Notes under the pieces: model-generated
The model's input: only the letters and a program-made list of their open reading frames with translations
Told to the model about the DNA's origin: nothing
Database searches by the model: none
Program-made: the position numbers and the translations under genes
In this document: one piece after another, positions 12,228 through 26,263 of the stretch
Layout of the letters: each line of letters begins with the position of its first letter
Position numbering within the stretch: the first letter of the stretch is position 1
Assembly (NCBI RefSeq): GCF_002198095.1
Contig: NZ_NHMK01000030.1
Coordinates: 62,001-126,000, forward strand
Reading direction: 5' to 3'
DNA: 64,000 bases
Source of the DNA: Deinococcus indicus
GTDB taxonomy: Bacteria; Deinococcota; Deinococci; Deinococcales; Deinococcaceae

Positions 12228-12989
12228 ATGAACATCCTGACCCTCGTAAGACAAGTTCCCGACGCCGAGGCCCGCATCAAGATCAGCGGCCAGACCGTCG
12301 ACCTCGAAGGCGCCACCCTCGTCATCGACGGCATGGACGAGTACGGCGTGGAAGAAGCCCTGCGCCTGCGCGAGAGCGGCGCGCCCGTCGAGCAGATCAT
12401 CGCGCTGGCCGTCGGACCCAAGAAGGTCGAGGACGCCCTGCGCACCGCCCTGGCCATGGGCGTGGACCGCGCCATTCACGTCGAGACCGACGAGAAGTAC
12501 GACGCCGTGACCCTCAGCCGCGTCGTCGCGCAGGTCGCGCAGGCCGAGAACGTCACCCTGATCCTCGCCGGCGGGCAGGAAACCGACTGGGACTCCCAGG
12601 CCCTCGGCGCCGCCAGCGCCGAACGCCTCGGCTGGCCCCAGCTGACCTGGACGAACGAACTGAAACTCGACGGTGACACCCTGACCGGCCGTCACGACGT
12701 CGACGACGGCAACGAGAGCTTCAGCGCCACGCTGCCCGCCGTGGTCACCACCCAGCAGGGCCTGAACGAACCCCGCTACCCCACCCTGCCGAACATCATG
12801 AAGGCCAAGAAGAAGGAACTCCGCAAGGACGACCCCGCCGCATACCAGCTTCAGGGCAAGGTCCGCAGCGTCAACGCCGAGATCCAGACCCGCGCCCGCC
12901 GCAACACCATGATCGACGGCAAGGACCCCCAGGCCGCCGCGCAACAGCTGCTCGAACTGCTTCGCAACGAAGCCAAGGTGATCGCATGA
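12228..12989 (+). CDS. etfB: Electron transfer flavoprotein, beta subunit
   Basis: 253 residues. Begins [19 protein letters not shown], followed by [15 protein letters not shown], a nucleotide-binding [23 protein letters not shown] segment, and [26 protein letters not shown]. The C-terminus has the [12 protein letters not shown] recognition-loop segment that contacts acyl-CoA dehydrogenases. With EtfA it carries electrons from flavin dehydrogenases to the quinone pool. Start ATG has GGAGG 7 bases upstream. Its stop overlaps the etfA start (ATGA). Confidence 0.95.
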   Translation: MNILTLVRQVPDAEARIKISGQTVDLEGATLVIDGMDEYGVEEALRLRESGAPVEQIIALAVGPKKVEDALRTALAMGVDRAIHVETDEKYDAVTLSRVVAQVAQAENVTLILAGGQETDWDSQALGAASAERLGWPQLTWTNELKLDGDTLTGRHDVDDGNESFSATLPAVVTTQQGLNEPRYPTLPNIMKAKKKELRKDDPAAYQLQGKVRSVNAEIQTRARRNTMIDGKDPQAAAQQLLELLRNEAKVIA

Positions 12990-13933
12990 TTCTGATCGTC
13001 GCTGAACACACCGCCGGGAAACTGGCGAAATCCACCCTGGAAATGGTCACCGCCGCCCGCGAGTCCGGCCGCGAGGGACCCGTCACCCTGCTCGTGCTGG
13101 GCCAGAACGTCGCCGCCGTCGCCACCGAGGCCGCCGCCGTCGCCGATCAGGTGCTCGTGGCCGACCTGCCCCAGCTGGCCGCGTACAACGCCGAGGTCTG
13201 GGCGGCGGCCGCCACGCAGATCGCGCAGGAAGGCGAGGCGCACACCATCATCATCGGCGGCAGCCGCTCCGGCCGCGAGTACGCCCCCCGTGTGGCCGTG
13301 AAACTCGACGCGCCGTACCTCGAGGACGCCATCGCGCTCGGCAGCAACGGCGCGGCCCTCCAGGCGCAGCGCTACACCTACCTGGCCCGCGTGACCGAGA
13401 CGGTGGAAGCCGACGGGACAGTCGTCGTGACCGTCAAACCCGGCTCGTTCGCGCCCGCCGCGCCCGCCGCCACTCCCGGCGAGCAGTACGACGTGGAACT
13501 CGACCTGCCCGCCCCGCGCGTGCAGGTGACGGGCCGCAGCGTCGAGAAGAGCAGCCGCGTCGCGCTGACCGAAGCCGAGGTCATCGTGACTGGCGGCCGT
13601 GGCGTAGGCAGCACCGAGAACTTCACCCGTTACGTCGAAGGCCTCGCCGACGCCATCGGCGCGGGCGTGGGCGCCACGCGCGCCGTCGTGGACGCTGGCT
13701 GGCGCCCCTACGCCGAGCAGGTCGGCCAGACCGGCAAGACCGTGCAACCCAAGGCGTACATCGCCCTGGGCGTCAGCGGCGCCGTGCAGCACCTGAGCGG
13801 CATGGGCAAGAGCAAGAACATCATCGCCATCAACAAGGACGCCGAGGCGCCCATCTTCAAGGTCGCGGACTACGGCATCGTGGGCGACATCAACGAGATC
13901 GTGCCCGCGCTGATCGAAGCCAGCCGCAAGTAA
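12986..13933 (+). CDS. etfA: Electron transfer flavoprotein, alpha subunit
   Basis: 315 residues. An N-terminal Rossmann-like half ([20 protein letters not shown]) is followed by the C-terminal FAD-binding half: [60 protein letters not shown], and [24 protein letters not shown]. These are the diagnostic FAD contacts of EtfA. It overlaps etfB by 4 bases, so the two subunits are translationally coupled. A hairpin terminator follows. Confidence 0.96.
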   Translation: MILIVAEHTAGKLAKSTLEMVTAARESGREGPVTLLVLGQNVAAVATEAAAVADQVLVADLPQLAAYNAEVWAAAATQIAQEGEAHTIIIGGSRSGREYAPRVAVKLDAPYLEDAIALGSNGAALQAQRYTYLARVTETVEADGTVVVTVKPGSFAPAAPAATPGEQYDVELDLPAPRVQVTGRSVEKSSRVALTEAEVIVTGGRGVGSTENFTRYVEGLADAIGAGVGATRAVVDAGWRPYAEQVGQTGKTVQPKAYIALGVSGAVQHLSGMGKSKNIIAINKDAEAPIFKVADYGIVGDINEIVPALIEASRK

Positions 13934-13991
13934 CCGGGAAATGGGGGGGTGGGCCGGTGGCTGACCGTCGCCCCGCCGCCCGTCTCCCCAT

Positions 13992-14034
13992 GAAGGGCCC
14001 GCCGACGCGAACGCCGCCGGCGGGCCTTCCCTCT
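13992..14034 (+). terminator. Hairpin terminator after etfBA
   Basis: GAAGGGCCCGCCG pairs with CGGCGGGCCTTC (one bulge) at 13992-14030, followed by CTCTT. Confidence 0.7.
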
Positions 14035-14126
14035 TGCCCGCCTTCCTGCCGCCCACTCCCCTCCTCCACTTGAGCGTGTCTTAGCGTTCGTACCTTCCGC
14101 GCGGCGCTGTCCGTGACACTGGGGGT

Positions 14127-14876
14127 ATGACGGACGTATCGCATGGAGTGGTGGTGACGGGCGCCGCGCGCGGGATCGGGCGGGCGGTGGCGGAACTGTA
14201 CGCAGAGCGTGGGTGGCGGGTGCTGAGCGCGGACGTGAACCTGCCGCCGGTCCTGCGTGGCCAGCGGCGCGTGAAGGCGGATGTCAGTACCGCCGCCGGA
14301 CGCGAGCGGATCGTGCGGGCCGCGCGCGAGATGGGCGGCGTGCAGGTCCTCGTGAACAACGCGGCGTTCCAGGGCGCGCACGGCAGCGTGCTGGACGTCA
14401 GCGAGCGCGGCTGGGCGCGGACGCTGGGCGTGAACCTGACGGCGCCGCTGCTGCTGACGCGGGCGCTGGTGGACCTGCTGCCGCGCGGCGCGGCGGTCGT
14501 GAACGTGGCGAGCGTGCAGGGCCTGTTCGCCGAACAGGGCAACGCGGCGTACAACGCCAGCAAGGGCGGTCTGGTGAACCTGACCCGCGCGATGGCGCTG
14601 GACCTCGCGCCGCGCGGATTGCGGGTGAACGCGGTCGCGCCCGGCGCGATCAGCACCGAGGGGGTGCTGGAGGCCATCGCGGACAGCGAGAACCCCGAGC
14701 AGACCCGCCGGGACTACGAGGACCTGCACGCCCTGCGCCGCCTCGGCACGCCGCAGGAAGTGGCGAAGGTCGTGTACTTCCTGGGCAGCGACGAGGCCAG
14801 TTTCCTGACCGGCGCGATCGTCCCCGTGGACGGAGGCATGACCGCGTCGTTCATGATGGCGGGCCGACCGGTCTAG
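14127..14876 (+). CDS. Short-chain dehydrogenase/reductase (SDR)
   Basis: 249-residue classical SDR. Rossmann motif TGAARGIG (~12-19), NNAAFQG, the catalytic S (NVASVQG) and Y-x3-K (AAYNASKGG), and the C-terminal [13 protein letters not shown]. It uses NAD(P)H to oxidise or reduce an alcohol/ketone substrate that cannot be told from sequence. The ATG is 6 bases after GACACT, a weak leaderless -10. A shared hairpin terminator follows. It stands alone. Confidence 0.92.
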   Translation: MTDVSHGVVVTGAARGIGRAVAELYAERGWRVLSADVNLPPVLRGQRRVKADVSTAAGRERIVRAAREMGGVQVLVNNAAFQGAHGSVLDVSERGWARTLGVNLTAPLLLTRALVDLLPRGAAVVNVASVQGLFAEQGNAAYNASKGGLVNLTRAMALDLAPRGLRVNAVAPGAISTEGVLEAIADSENPEQTRRDYEDLHALRRLGTPQEVAKVVYFLGSDEASFLTGAIVPVDGGMTASFMMAGRPV

Positions 14877-14929
14877 GCGGGAGGCGGGGCGGAGGGGTCC
14901 TTGACCGCACCCCGCGCCCCGCCTCCCGC
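14877..14929. terminator. Bidirectional hairpin between SDR and dsbB
   Basis: GCGGGAGGCGGGGC (14877-14890) and its perfect 14-bp complement (14916-14929) close a 25-nt loop between two convergent genes. Confidence 0.7.
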
Positions 14930-14938
14930 ACGCCTCCT

Positions 14939-15379
14939 TCAGATGCTGCGGTTTCGCCGCCAGCTCAGCAGGCCGATGATCAGGATGAACGCGGTCATGC
15001 TGAGGACCGGGATGGTCAGGATGGTGTTCAGGCCGGCGAGCGCGCCGCCGCCCCACAGCGGCCAGGGAATGTCGCAGGCGACGGTGGTGGCGTCGGCGGT
15101 GCAGGCTTTCAGAACCGGGATCAGGCCCCAGTCCTCCAGATTCTGGATCAGGGCGATGACGGCCCCGACGCCCGCGAGCGGCAGGGCGTACACGCGGGCG
15201 TTCAGGTCGCCGCGCAGCGCGCCGATGCCCAGGATGACGGCCAGCGGGTACATGGCGATGCGCTGGTACCAGCACAGCACGCAGGGTTTGAATCCCAGGA
15301 TGTTACTGAAGTACAGGCTGCCCAGCGTGGCGATCAGGGCGATCACCCACGCGGCGTACAGGCGGTTGTCGCGGCTCAC
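14939..15379 (-). CDS. Disulfide bond formation protein DsbB/BdbC
   Basis: 146-residue quinone-linked membrane oxidase. About four hydrophobic segments; the redox pair CVLCWYQR after TM1 and a second pair ([10 protein letters not shown]) in the second periplasmic loop. It reoxidises the DsbA-like partner encoded immediately upstream (3 bases between genes). The length and the CxxC with only two cysteine pairs fit the short Gram-positive/deinococcal BdbC type. Confidence 0.92.
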   Translation of the reverse strand: MSRDNRLYAAWVIALIATLGSLYFSNILGFKPCVLCWYQRIAMYPLAVILGIGALRGDLNARVYALPLAGVGAVIALIQNLEDWGLIPVLKACTADATTVACDIPWPLWGGGALAGLNTILTIPVLSMTAFILIIGLLSWRRNRSI

Positions 15380-15382
15380 GGC

Positions 15383-16078
15383 TTACTTGCTGGCGGCGTC
15401 GATGGCGGCGCTGACGTCGGCCAGCAGGTAGCTGCCCTGGCCGCTGCCGTTCAGGACCTGCTTGCCGTTCACGAACACGGTGGGCGTGGAGTTCACGCGG
15501 GCGTCCGTGACCTGTTTCTCGTCGGCGTCCACGCGGGCGGCGGTGGCGTCGGTGTCCAGGCAGGTGGCGAACTGGCCCTGGTCGATGCCCTCGACGTTCC
15601 CGGCGAGGTCCTTGAGGCGGGTCTTGGTGGCCCAGGCGGTGCTCTCGTCACCCTGCGCGCGGAACAGGATGCTCTTGAAGCTGCCGAAGGCGTCGTTGCC
15701 GCCCTGGTCGTACACGCACTTGGCGGCCTGCGCGGCGAACTTGCTGTCGTCGACGGGCAGGCGGGCCACCTCGGACAGGAACGGCCAGACCAGCGTGTAC
15801 ACCTTGGCCTTGCCGGTGTCCACGTAGTTGGTCTTCAGGCCGGGCGCGACCGTCTCCTCGAAGGTCTTGCACACGGGGCACTTGAAGTCCTCGATGACGA
15901 CCACGCTGACGGGCGCGTCGGCCTGACCGGCGAAGGGCTGCCCGGTCAGGTCGAAGTCGCCGTTCAGTCCGGCGCCGGGGGCGGGCTTGCCGCGCACGGC
16001 GACCAGGGCGAGGGCGATCAGGGCCACGGCGATCAGGGTGCCGATGACGAGGATGGTGCGGTTGGAGTTGCTGTTCAT
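15383..16078 (-). CDS. DsbA-family membrane-anchored thiol oxidoreductase
   Basis: 231 residues. An N-terminal membrane anchor ([19 protein letters not shown]) leads to a DsbA-like thioredoxin domain with FKCPVC active site (~65), the inserted helical domain with two more cysteines (KCVYDQ, FATCLD) and the cis-Pro region [13 protein letters not shown]. It introduces disulfides in exported proteins and is recycled by the DsbB protein encoded next. The ATG at 16078 is chosen for the anchor and GGGGCAAG upstream; TACACT lies 10 bases before it. Confidence 0.92.
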   Translation of the reverse strand: MNSNSNRTILVIGTLIAVALIALALVAVRGKPAPGAGLNGDFDLTGQPFAGQADAPVSVVVIEDFKCPVCKTFEETVAPGLKTNYVDTGKAKVYTLVWPFLSEVARLPVDDSKFAAQAAKCVYDQGGNDAFGSFKSILFRAQGDESTAWATKTRLKDLAGNVEGIDQGQFATCLDTDATAARVDADEKQVTDARVNSTPTVFVNGKQVLNGSGQGSYLLADVSAAIDAASK

Positions 16079-16181
16079 CTTGCCCCGGAGTGTAACGCGC
16101 CGCCATGAGACGGTCACGCCGGACCCGTCCCAGGCGGGTGGCCGGGTGGGTGGTTGGACGGGTGGCCGGGCCGGACCGCAG

Positions 16182-16218
16182 CAGGCCGCCGCTTCCGGAG
16201 TCGGAAAGCGGCGGCCTG
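16182..16218. terminator. Hairpin after the uvrA-membrane protein operon
   Basis: CAGGCCGCCGCTT (16182-16194) pairs with AAGCGGCGGCCTG (16206-16218), with an inner CCG/CGG pair. No T-tract on the minus strand. It lies 20 bases beyond the 16238 stop codon and so ends the uvrA operon. Confidence 0.6.
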
Positions 16219-16237
16219 GGCGGGGATCGGGGATGGG

Positions 16238-16893
16238 TCAGCCGGGCGTGGCGGCGCGGGCCGCGACCCGGCGGCGGCGGCGCAGGATCAGTTCCGTAAG
16301 TTGCCGCACGGCGCTGACGCTCAGGGCGACCAGCATACCCAGGATGGCGTTGCGCTGGAATTCCGGGGTGCCGGGCAGCGTCATCTGCGGGTCCAGCGAG
16401 GTCCCGAAGCGGCCCACGCCGATCAGCACGGCGGCGAACAGCGCACCTGCGAACGGCAGGACGAAGAGGCCGCCCGAATGCTTGAGCAGCAGGGTGCCCA
16501 TCAGCGTCCCGCCGACCAGCGGCAGGATGATCAGCCACTCGGCGGGCGGCTCGACCGGACTGAGGTACCCCACCCCGCCGAGCAGCAGGCCAGCGTAGCC
16601 GAACCAGCCGCCGAACTCGTCGGCGAGCAGGGTCAGCAGCACCCAGGTCAGCAGGCGCACGGGCCACTCGCCGGGCGTCCACTGGAAGTACGCCAGGGCC
16701 AGCAGGCACGCGGCGCCCAGCGTGAGCTTCAGCAGCGTCATGCCGGGCCGGGCGGCCTGTTCCGGCGGGGTGGGCGCGGCACGCCGGGCGGGCCGGGGCT
16801 GCGGCCGGGCCGGGCCGGCGGCCGGCGTCACCTGGGGCTGGGCGGGGTCGGCGGCGGCGTGCGCGGCGTCGGTGGGGGTGGGGTCGGGCTGGG

Positions 16894-16897
<4 letters not shown>
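16238..16897 (-). CDS. Polytopic membrane protein of unknown function
   Basis: 219 residues. A Pro/Ala-rich cytoplasmic tail (~50 residues) precedes five or six hydrophobic segments (LLKLTLGAACLLALAYFQW, LLTWVLLTLLADEFGGWFGY, WLIILPLVGGTLMGTLLL, GLFVLPFAGALFAAVLIGVG, AILGMLVALSVSAV) and a basic end LILRRRRRVAAR. I recognise no family. The start ATG overlaps the uvrA stop by 4 bases, so it is coupled to uvrA; whether that implies a repair role is unknown. Confidence 0.75.
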
Positions 16898-19983
<3,086 letters not shown>

Positions 19984-20234
19984 GGTGGATTCTCCCTGAA
20001 AAGTGCGGCCTGAACGGCAGGAATCAGACGTAGACCGGGCCGCCGGGGGTTACGTTGAATGCGTAAGGCACCGCCTTCGCTTCGGAAACGAGACAGTCTA
20101 GCAGGTCAGGGCACCATGCGAACATGGGGCGATTCCTCATTCGGCGCCCCCTCGGAAAGGTCAGACGGACCTCCCTCACCGAGGGGCAAGAATCCTTTCC
20201 TGAAGCCAACAGCTGCAAGGAGTAAGCTGCCCAG

Positions 20235-20582
20235 ATGATGACCCGTGTGATGCTGACTGTCGCGCTCTCAGGGATCGTGGGATCAGGGTTATCTGCCTCC
20301 GGTGACCCATACCCGGCCAGCACGGTCGCTGCCTTGATGGTCGAGCCGATGATCCAGAATGGAAGGCCGTCCCGGCAGATTCTGGCGCTGTACATCATCA
20401 AGAGCGACCCGGCCCTGTCCCCACTGGTTGGCAGCGTGGGGTTCGAATCCGAGCACTCGGTCCGGATCGGCTTCTCGCACAGAGCCTGGATTCTTTCGCA
20501 GGAAATCGCCGAGCTGAAAAAGAGGTTGAAGGAGATCGGCGTGGACGCGAGTGTTCACTGGGCGGAGGTCAAAGGGTTTTAA
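20235..20582 (+). CDS. Small putative secreted protein
   Basis: 115 residues (114 if the second ATG at 20238 is used). A probable signal peptide (MTRVMLTVALSGIVGSGLSASG) is followed by a soluble region ending in an amphipathic helix (ILSQEIAELKKRLKEIG) and HWAEVKGF. No family recognised. AAGGAG lies 12 bases upstream. Codon use is noticeably more relaxed than in neighbours (tta, tct, ttg, agg, att, ctt), hinting at recent acquisition. It borders the structured noncoding island that follows. Confidence 0.55.
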   Translation: MMTRVMLTVALSGIVGSGLSASGDPYPASTVAALMVEPMIQNGRPSRQILALYIIKSDPALSPLVGSVGFESEHSVRIGFSHRAWILSQEIAELKKRLKEIGVDASVHWAEVKGF

Positions 20583-20591
20583 GTACACTGC

Positions 20592-20817
20592 GTTTATCTT
20601 GTAGATAAACCGCGCGGAGCGCGTAGCAGAGGAAGTACGTTGAAGCGGGAATGGAGAGATTCCGGTGCCTTCCCGGAATCTCGCAATGTTAGCTTCGACG
20701 TACTTATTGATACCGGTGGAAATTGAAGTTGCCTTTAGTTCAAGGCGGCGCGCTGGAGCACGTTCAGTACGAGATCTGACTCAACCTCACGACTCGGATT
20801 TACACCTTTATCAATAA
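20592..20817. repeat. Structured, less GC-rich noncoding island (nested inverted repeats)
   Basis: Five inverted repeats pack into 226 bp. (a) GTTTATC/GATAAAC at 20592-20610. (b) CGCGC/GCGCG at 20611-20623. (c) AAGTACGTTGAAGC (20633-20646) with GCTTCGACGTACTT (20692-20705), pairing with one G-U. (d) Nested in (c), GAGATTCCGG (20656-20665) with CCGGAATCTC (20673-20682) around a 7-nt loop; the internal loop between (c) and (d) is 9 by 9. (e) TTATTGATA (20704-20712) with TATCAATAA (20809-20817). Composition is far less GC-rich than its surroundings. No open frame. It could be a structured RNA or a mobile-element remnant. Confidence 0.6.
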
Positions 20818-20876
20818 GGCCCGTCACCTGACCACCCTGCCGGGGTCGCCGTGACCCTCTGGCCAGGCCAGTCCCC

Positions 20877-21832
20877 TCAGGGCAGCGTCAGGACGCGCAC
20901 GTTGCCGTCGCGGGCGCTGAGGTAGTTCAGCAGGCGCCCGTCGGGGCTGACGGACCAGTCCGACAGGCGCACCTGATCGCCCAGGTCGCCCAGGGTCTTC
21001 CAGGCGTTCGCGGTCACGTCGTACTGCCGCAGGGTGTGCGGGCCGCCCGCCGCGTTCAGGGGGATCAGCAGCAGGCGCGCGGCGTCTCGCCAGCGGTACG
21101 AGCCGAAGGTGCTCAGTTCGCGGGGGCTGCCACTGGCGGTGCCCTGCACCCACAGGCCGTTGCGGGCGGCGCTGTCGAAGGCGACCGTGTACGCGACCTG
21201 CCGCCCGCCGGGGCTGATGGTCACCGAGCGGAAGCCCAGCGCGGTCCTGAGGGTACGGCGCGCGCCCGTGCGGGTGTTCAGGGTGAACAGGTCGCGGTCG
21301 CGTGCCCCGGCGCTGGGTTTGCCGCTCAGGAGCAGGGTGGTGTCGTCCAGCCAGCCGTGAATGCTGCCGCCGGGCAGGGTCGCCACCAGCCGGGGCGCGC
21401 CGAACGCGTCGGCGACGAACACCCGAGTGACCCGGCGGTCGAAGTTGCCGGTCGTGTCGCTGCGGGCGTAGGCCAGTCGGGTCTCGGCGGCCGTCCAGGC
21501 GACGTTCGCGCCGTAGGTGGGCAGCGTGAACCGCCGCCCGTCCGCGAGGCGTTCCAGGGTGGTCGCCTCGCCCGGGCCGGGCCGCACCGCCCACTTCAGG
21601 GCCGGGGAGAAGTACGCCACGCTGGAGAACCGCCGCGTGACCGCGCCGCCCGTCGCGGCCACCTGATAGATGCCGGTCGAGCCGCGCGCCGGGGGGCCGT
21701 CCAGGAACAGCAGGGCGCGGGAATCCGGCGTCCAGACCACGCCGGGGCAGCACTCGCCACTCAGGACCGCGCGGGACGGGAGGGTGGCGGCGTGTGCCGT
21801 TCCCAGCATCAGGACGGCCAGGGCGGCGTGCC

Positions 21833-21836
<4 letters not shown>
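20877..21836 (-). CDS. Secreted beta-propeller (TolB/WD40-like) protein
   Basis: 319 residues. A GTG start at 21836 gives a signal peptide (HAALAVLMLGTAHAA) and overlaps the upstream M23 gene by GTGA, supporting the start. Repeating blades of the TolB-type pattern are visible: GVVWTPDSRALLFLDG, NVAWTAAETRLAYARSD, GFRSVTISPGGRQVAYTVAF, LSDWSVSPDGRLLNYLSA. Such propellers bind peptides or sugars in the periplasm. It is co-expressed with an M23 endopeptidase, suggesting an envelope role. Two cysteines (ECCPG) near the mature N-terminus are unusual. Confidence 0.8.
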
Positions 21837-22549
<713 letters not shown>

Positions 22550-22616
22550 ACCCGATGCTGCCCGCCCCGCCCGCGCGGCAGGGTACGCGCGGCCACCTTC
22601 TCCCCTGCGCGTTCCT

Positions 22617-23795
<1,179 letters not shown>

Positions 23796-23914
23796 CGCAG
23801 CAGCGTACCAGAGGGCGCCGCCCGGCCGGAGTGACGGGGACCGGAGTGCAGGGGCCCGAGTGCGGGGGGCGGCCGGGGCAACTGCCCGGCCCGCCGGCTG
23901 CTACCCTCGGTCAG

Positions 23915-24460
23915 ATGATGCGTTCCGTTGCCCTGCCCCTGACCGCCGCCTTCCTCCTGGCCGGATGCGGGCTGATTCCCACCCCCAGCGTCGACATTCA
24001 GGACAGCGTTCAGGAACTGCCGGACAGCAGCGCGCTGGGCGGCAAGGTCGTGTACCTGGATCAGGACGCCCTGAAGGACAACCGCGTGCCGTCCGTGTTG
24101 CAGCAGGTGACGGTGCGCGGCGACGCCACATACCTGTCCACGTCCGGCGGGACGCTGTCACGGGTCGAGCTGTTCGTCCGGCCGGACCTGACCAGCCTGC
24201 CCGGCACCTGCCGCGAGTACCCGGCGTCCCTGGTCGCCCCGCGCATGTTCGTCTGCGAGGCGGACGGCGAGAAGGCGCAGAGCATCGGCACGCTGAACCT
24301 CACGCGGGGGCAGGGCGTGGCGTTCACGCTGGGCGGCGCGGCGCTCGACACGGCCGCGAAGGGCGGACGCGGGTACTTCGGGCTGCGCTTCACGGAGGGC
24401 CGCAGCATGTCCTTCGACACCCTGAAACTGACGAACATGAAGGCCAGCGCCCGCCTGTAA
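23915..24460 (+). CDS. Putative lipoprotein of unknown function
   Basis: 181 residues with a clear lipobox (LTAAFLLAGCG, Cys near 18). The mature part is beta-rich and has DLTSLPGTCREYP and FVCEADGEK, two cysteines that may form a disulfide, consistent with the Dsb pair in the window. Unknown family. TACCCT (23902-23907) lies 7 bases before ATG 23915, so a leaderless transcript is likely and the first of the two ATGs is favoured. Confidence 0.75.
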   Translation: MMRSVALPLTAAFLLAGCGLIPTPSVDIQDSVQELPDSSALGGKVVYLDQDALKDNRVPSVLQQVTVRGDATYLSTSGGTLSRVELFVRPDLTSLPGTCREYPASLVAPRMFVCEADGEKAQSIGTLNLTRGQGVAFTLGGAALDTAAKGGRGYFGLRFTEGRSMSFDTLKLTNMKASARL

Positions 24461-24585
24461 CGGCGGCCGGACGGGCCGGGTCAGGACTGGCGGCGGGGGT
24501 ACCCCCGGACGCTGAACGCGGCGCGGGCCTCACAAGGTGCGCGCCGCCCCGGTGTGCGGCGGGCGGCGTGCTCTAGCCTGGGCAG

Positions 24586-25860
24586 GTGCCCTCCCTGTCT
24601 GCTTCCGGCCTGCGCCGCGCGGCCCTGCCCTTCCTGCTGACTGCCGCGCTGGGAGTCGTCCCGGCGCTCGCCAGTCCCGCCACTGACCTGTACCGGCACG
24701 CGACCGCCTCGGTGCTGCGCGACTACTACGGGTGGTCCACCGCCGACCTGCACGCCCTGAGCGAGCAGTACGCCCGCACGCTGGAGGAACGTTGCGCGCC
24801 CGCTGGTGACGCCTGCTCCTTCGACACGGGCCGCGCGGTCCTGACCGAACTGCTGCGCGAGGTCGGGGACGCGCACACCAGCGTCCGCGACCCGGAAGGC
24901 GCGCTGCGGCTGCGGGAGGTGCAGGAGAACCGGCCGGTGCTGCGCACGGGCGCGCGGGTCGTGCGGGTCGAGGGGGGCCTGCTGGTCGCGTCGGTCATGC
25001 CGGGCAGTCCCGCCGACCGGGCCGGGCTGCGCGCCATGGACCTGCTGCCGCGCGTGAACGACCAGGACGCCGGCCGGCGCGGCGGCGAGAACGCCCCGGT
25101 CGGCCCGACCGAGTTCACGCGACTGGAACGCGCGGGCGAGCCGTTCACCGTGGAGGTCCGGCGGGCCGGGCAGCCACCGCGGACCCTCACGCTGGGCAGC
25201 GACCTGCTGGTCGCGCGGGACGAACCGACCCTGCACTGGGCCGGACCGGACGGGCGGACGGCGGTCGTGACGGTCGCGTCGTTCCTGCCGCAGGACACCG
25301 CCGAGCAGTTCCTGGCGCGGGTGCAGGAGGCCCGGCAGGGCGGCGCGCGGGCGCTGGTCGTGGACCTGCGCTTCAACGGCGGGGGCAGCCTCGTGCAGTG
25401 CGTGGCGGCCGCCAGCGTGTTCGCGCCGGTCGAGTACCGCACGCGGTCCCTGGGGGGCGGCGCGGTGTACGCGGGCGTGGCGGGCCGCCCGAGCCGCCCG
25501 GCGGACGCCCAGAAACCCCCGCCCCCGCCGGTGTGGCGCGGCCCGGCGGCCGTGCTGGTCGGGCCGAACACCGCGTCCTGCTCGGAGGTCTTCACGTACT
25601 ACGCGCAGCGGGCCGGCGTGCTGGCGGTCGGCGAGGCGACGCGGGGCGTGGGCAACAGCGGCGTGACCTTCCGGCCCCTCCCGGACGGCGGGGTGCTGTC
25701 CGTGACCATGCTGCGCGCCTACTGGCCCGACGGCACGCCCCTGCCCGAGCGGGTGCAGCCGGACCTGCTGGCCCCCACCGACCTGGATGCCCTGACCGGC
25801 GAGGGCCGCGACACGACCCTTCAGGCCGCGCTCGACGCCCTGAACGGCCACGCGCGCTGA
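24586..25860 (+). CDS. S41-family C-terminal processing peptidase, secreted
   Basis: 424 residues. A signal peptide ([21 protein letters not shown]) is followed by an N-terminal helical cap, a PDZ domain ([23 protein letters not shown]), and the tail-specific protease domain with [15 protein letters not shown] and the nucleophile region [16 protein letters not shown] (S in TASCS). The general-base Lys is expected about 25 residues on; the corresponding segment reads [12 protein letters not shown], without a Lys in the usual GKxTxGK position, so activity is uncertain. GTG start is 6 bases after TAGCCT. Confidence 0.85.
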   Translation: MPSLSASGLRRAALPFLLTAALGVVPALASPATDLYRHATASVLRDYYGWSTADLHALSEQYARTLEERCAPAGDACSFDTGRAVLTELLREVGDAHTSVRDPEGALRLREVQENRPVLRTGARVVRVEGGLLVASVMPGSPADRAGLRAMDLLPRVNDQDAGRRGGENAPVGPTEFTRLERAGEPFTVEVRRAGQPPRTLTLGSDLLVARDEPTLHWAGPDGRTAVVTVASFLPQDTAEQFLARVQEARQGGARALVVDLRFNGGGSLVQCVAAASVFAPVEYRTRSLGGGAVYAGVAGRPSRPADAQKPPPPPVWRGPAAVLVGPNTASCSEVFTYYAQRAGVLAVGEATRGVGNSGVTFRPLPDGGVLSVTMLRAYWPDGTPLPERVQPDLLAPTDLDALTGEGRDTTLQAALDALNGHAR

Positions 25861-25899
25861 CGGCCGCTCAGGGCAGCAGGAACGCGGGGCTGGCCGGGG

Positions 25900-26157
25900 T
25901 CAGCGCGACCAGCGTTTCATGAGTGTCACGAGGCGTTCCGGCGTGACGTTGCGGTACTCGATCTCGTTCACGCGGACGAGCGGGGCGTCCTCGGCCGCCA
26001 CGGACTCCCCGCACTGCTTGAGGGTCAGTTCGACGTTCCCGTCGGCAGTGACCATGCCGGGGCTGATGCGCAGCGCCGCCCAGACGGCGTCGAGCAGGTC
26101 CTCGCGTTGATCGATGGTCAGGTGTTCGGTACAGATTTCCAGGCGGGTAACGGGCAC
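25900..26157 (-). CDS. Small thioredoxin-fold ferredoxin-like protein lacking the Fe-S cysteines
   Basis: 85 residues. The pattern ELTLKQCGESVAAEDAPLVRVNEIEYRNVTPERLVTLM resembles the end of thioredoxin-like [2Fe-2S] proteins (NuoE C-terminal type), where the usual text is C-x3-C..P.v.vNg..Y..vTpe. Only Cys9 and Cys48 are present, so a four-cysteine cluster is impossible. The GTG start has AAGGAG nine bases upstream. It could be a redox-dead adaptor. Family assignment is tentative. Confidence 0.5.
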   Translation of the reverse strand: MPVTRLEICTEHLTIDQREDLLDAVWAALRISPGMVTADGNVELTLKQCGESVAAEDAPLVRVNEIEYRNVTPERLVTLMKRWSR

Positions 26158-26263
26158 AGTGATGATCTCCTTCAGGCGCGGTCATCCTAGCGGATCGCGG
26201 GCCGTCCCGGCGCGTCCCGGTCACGCGGCCAGTCCGGCGGAGCGCGGGGGTATCTTCGCGGAC

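Noticed and set aside
20024..20401. 125-codon minus-strand frame opposite the small secreted ORF
   Set aside because: No ribosome site or -10, and the plus-strand frame has a signal peptide and a better codon pattern; kept only as an alternative.
20583..20830. Retron or Y-RNA element
   Set aside because: No reverse transcriptase, effector or Ro/Rsr gene nearby; structure alone does not justify either name.
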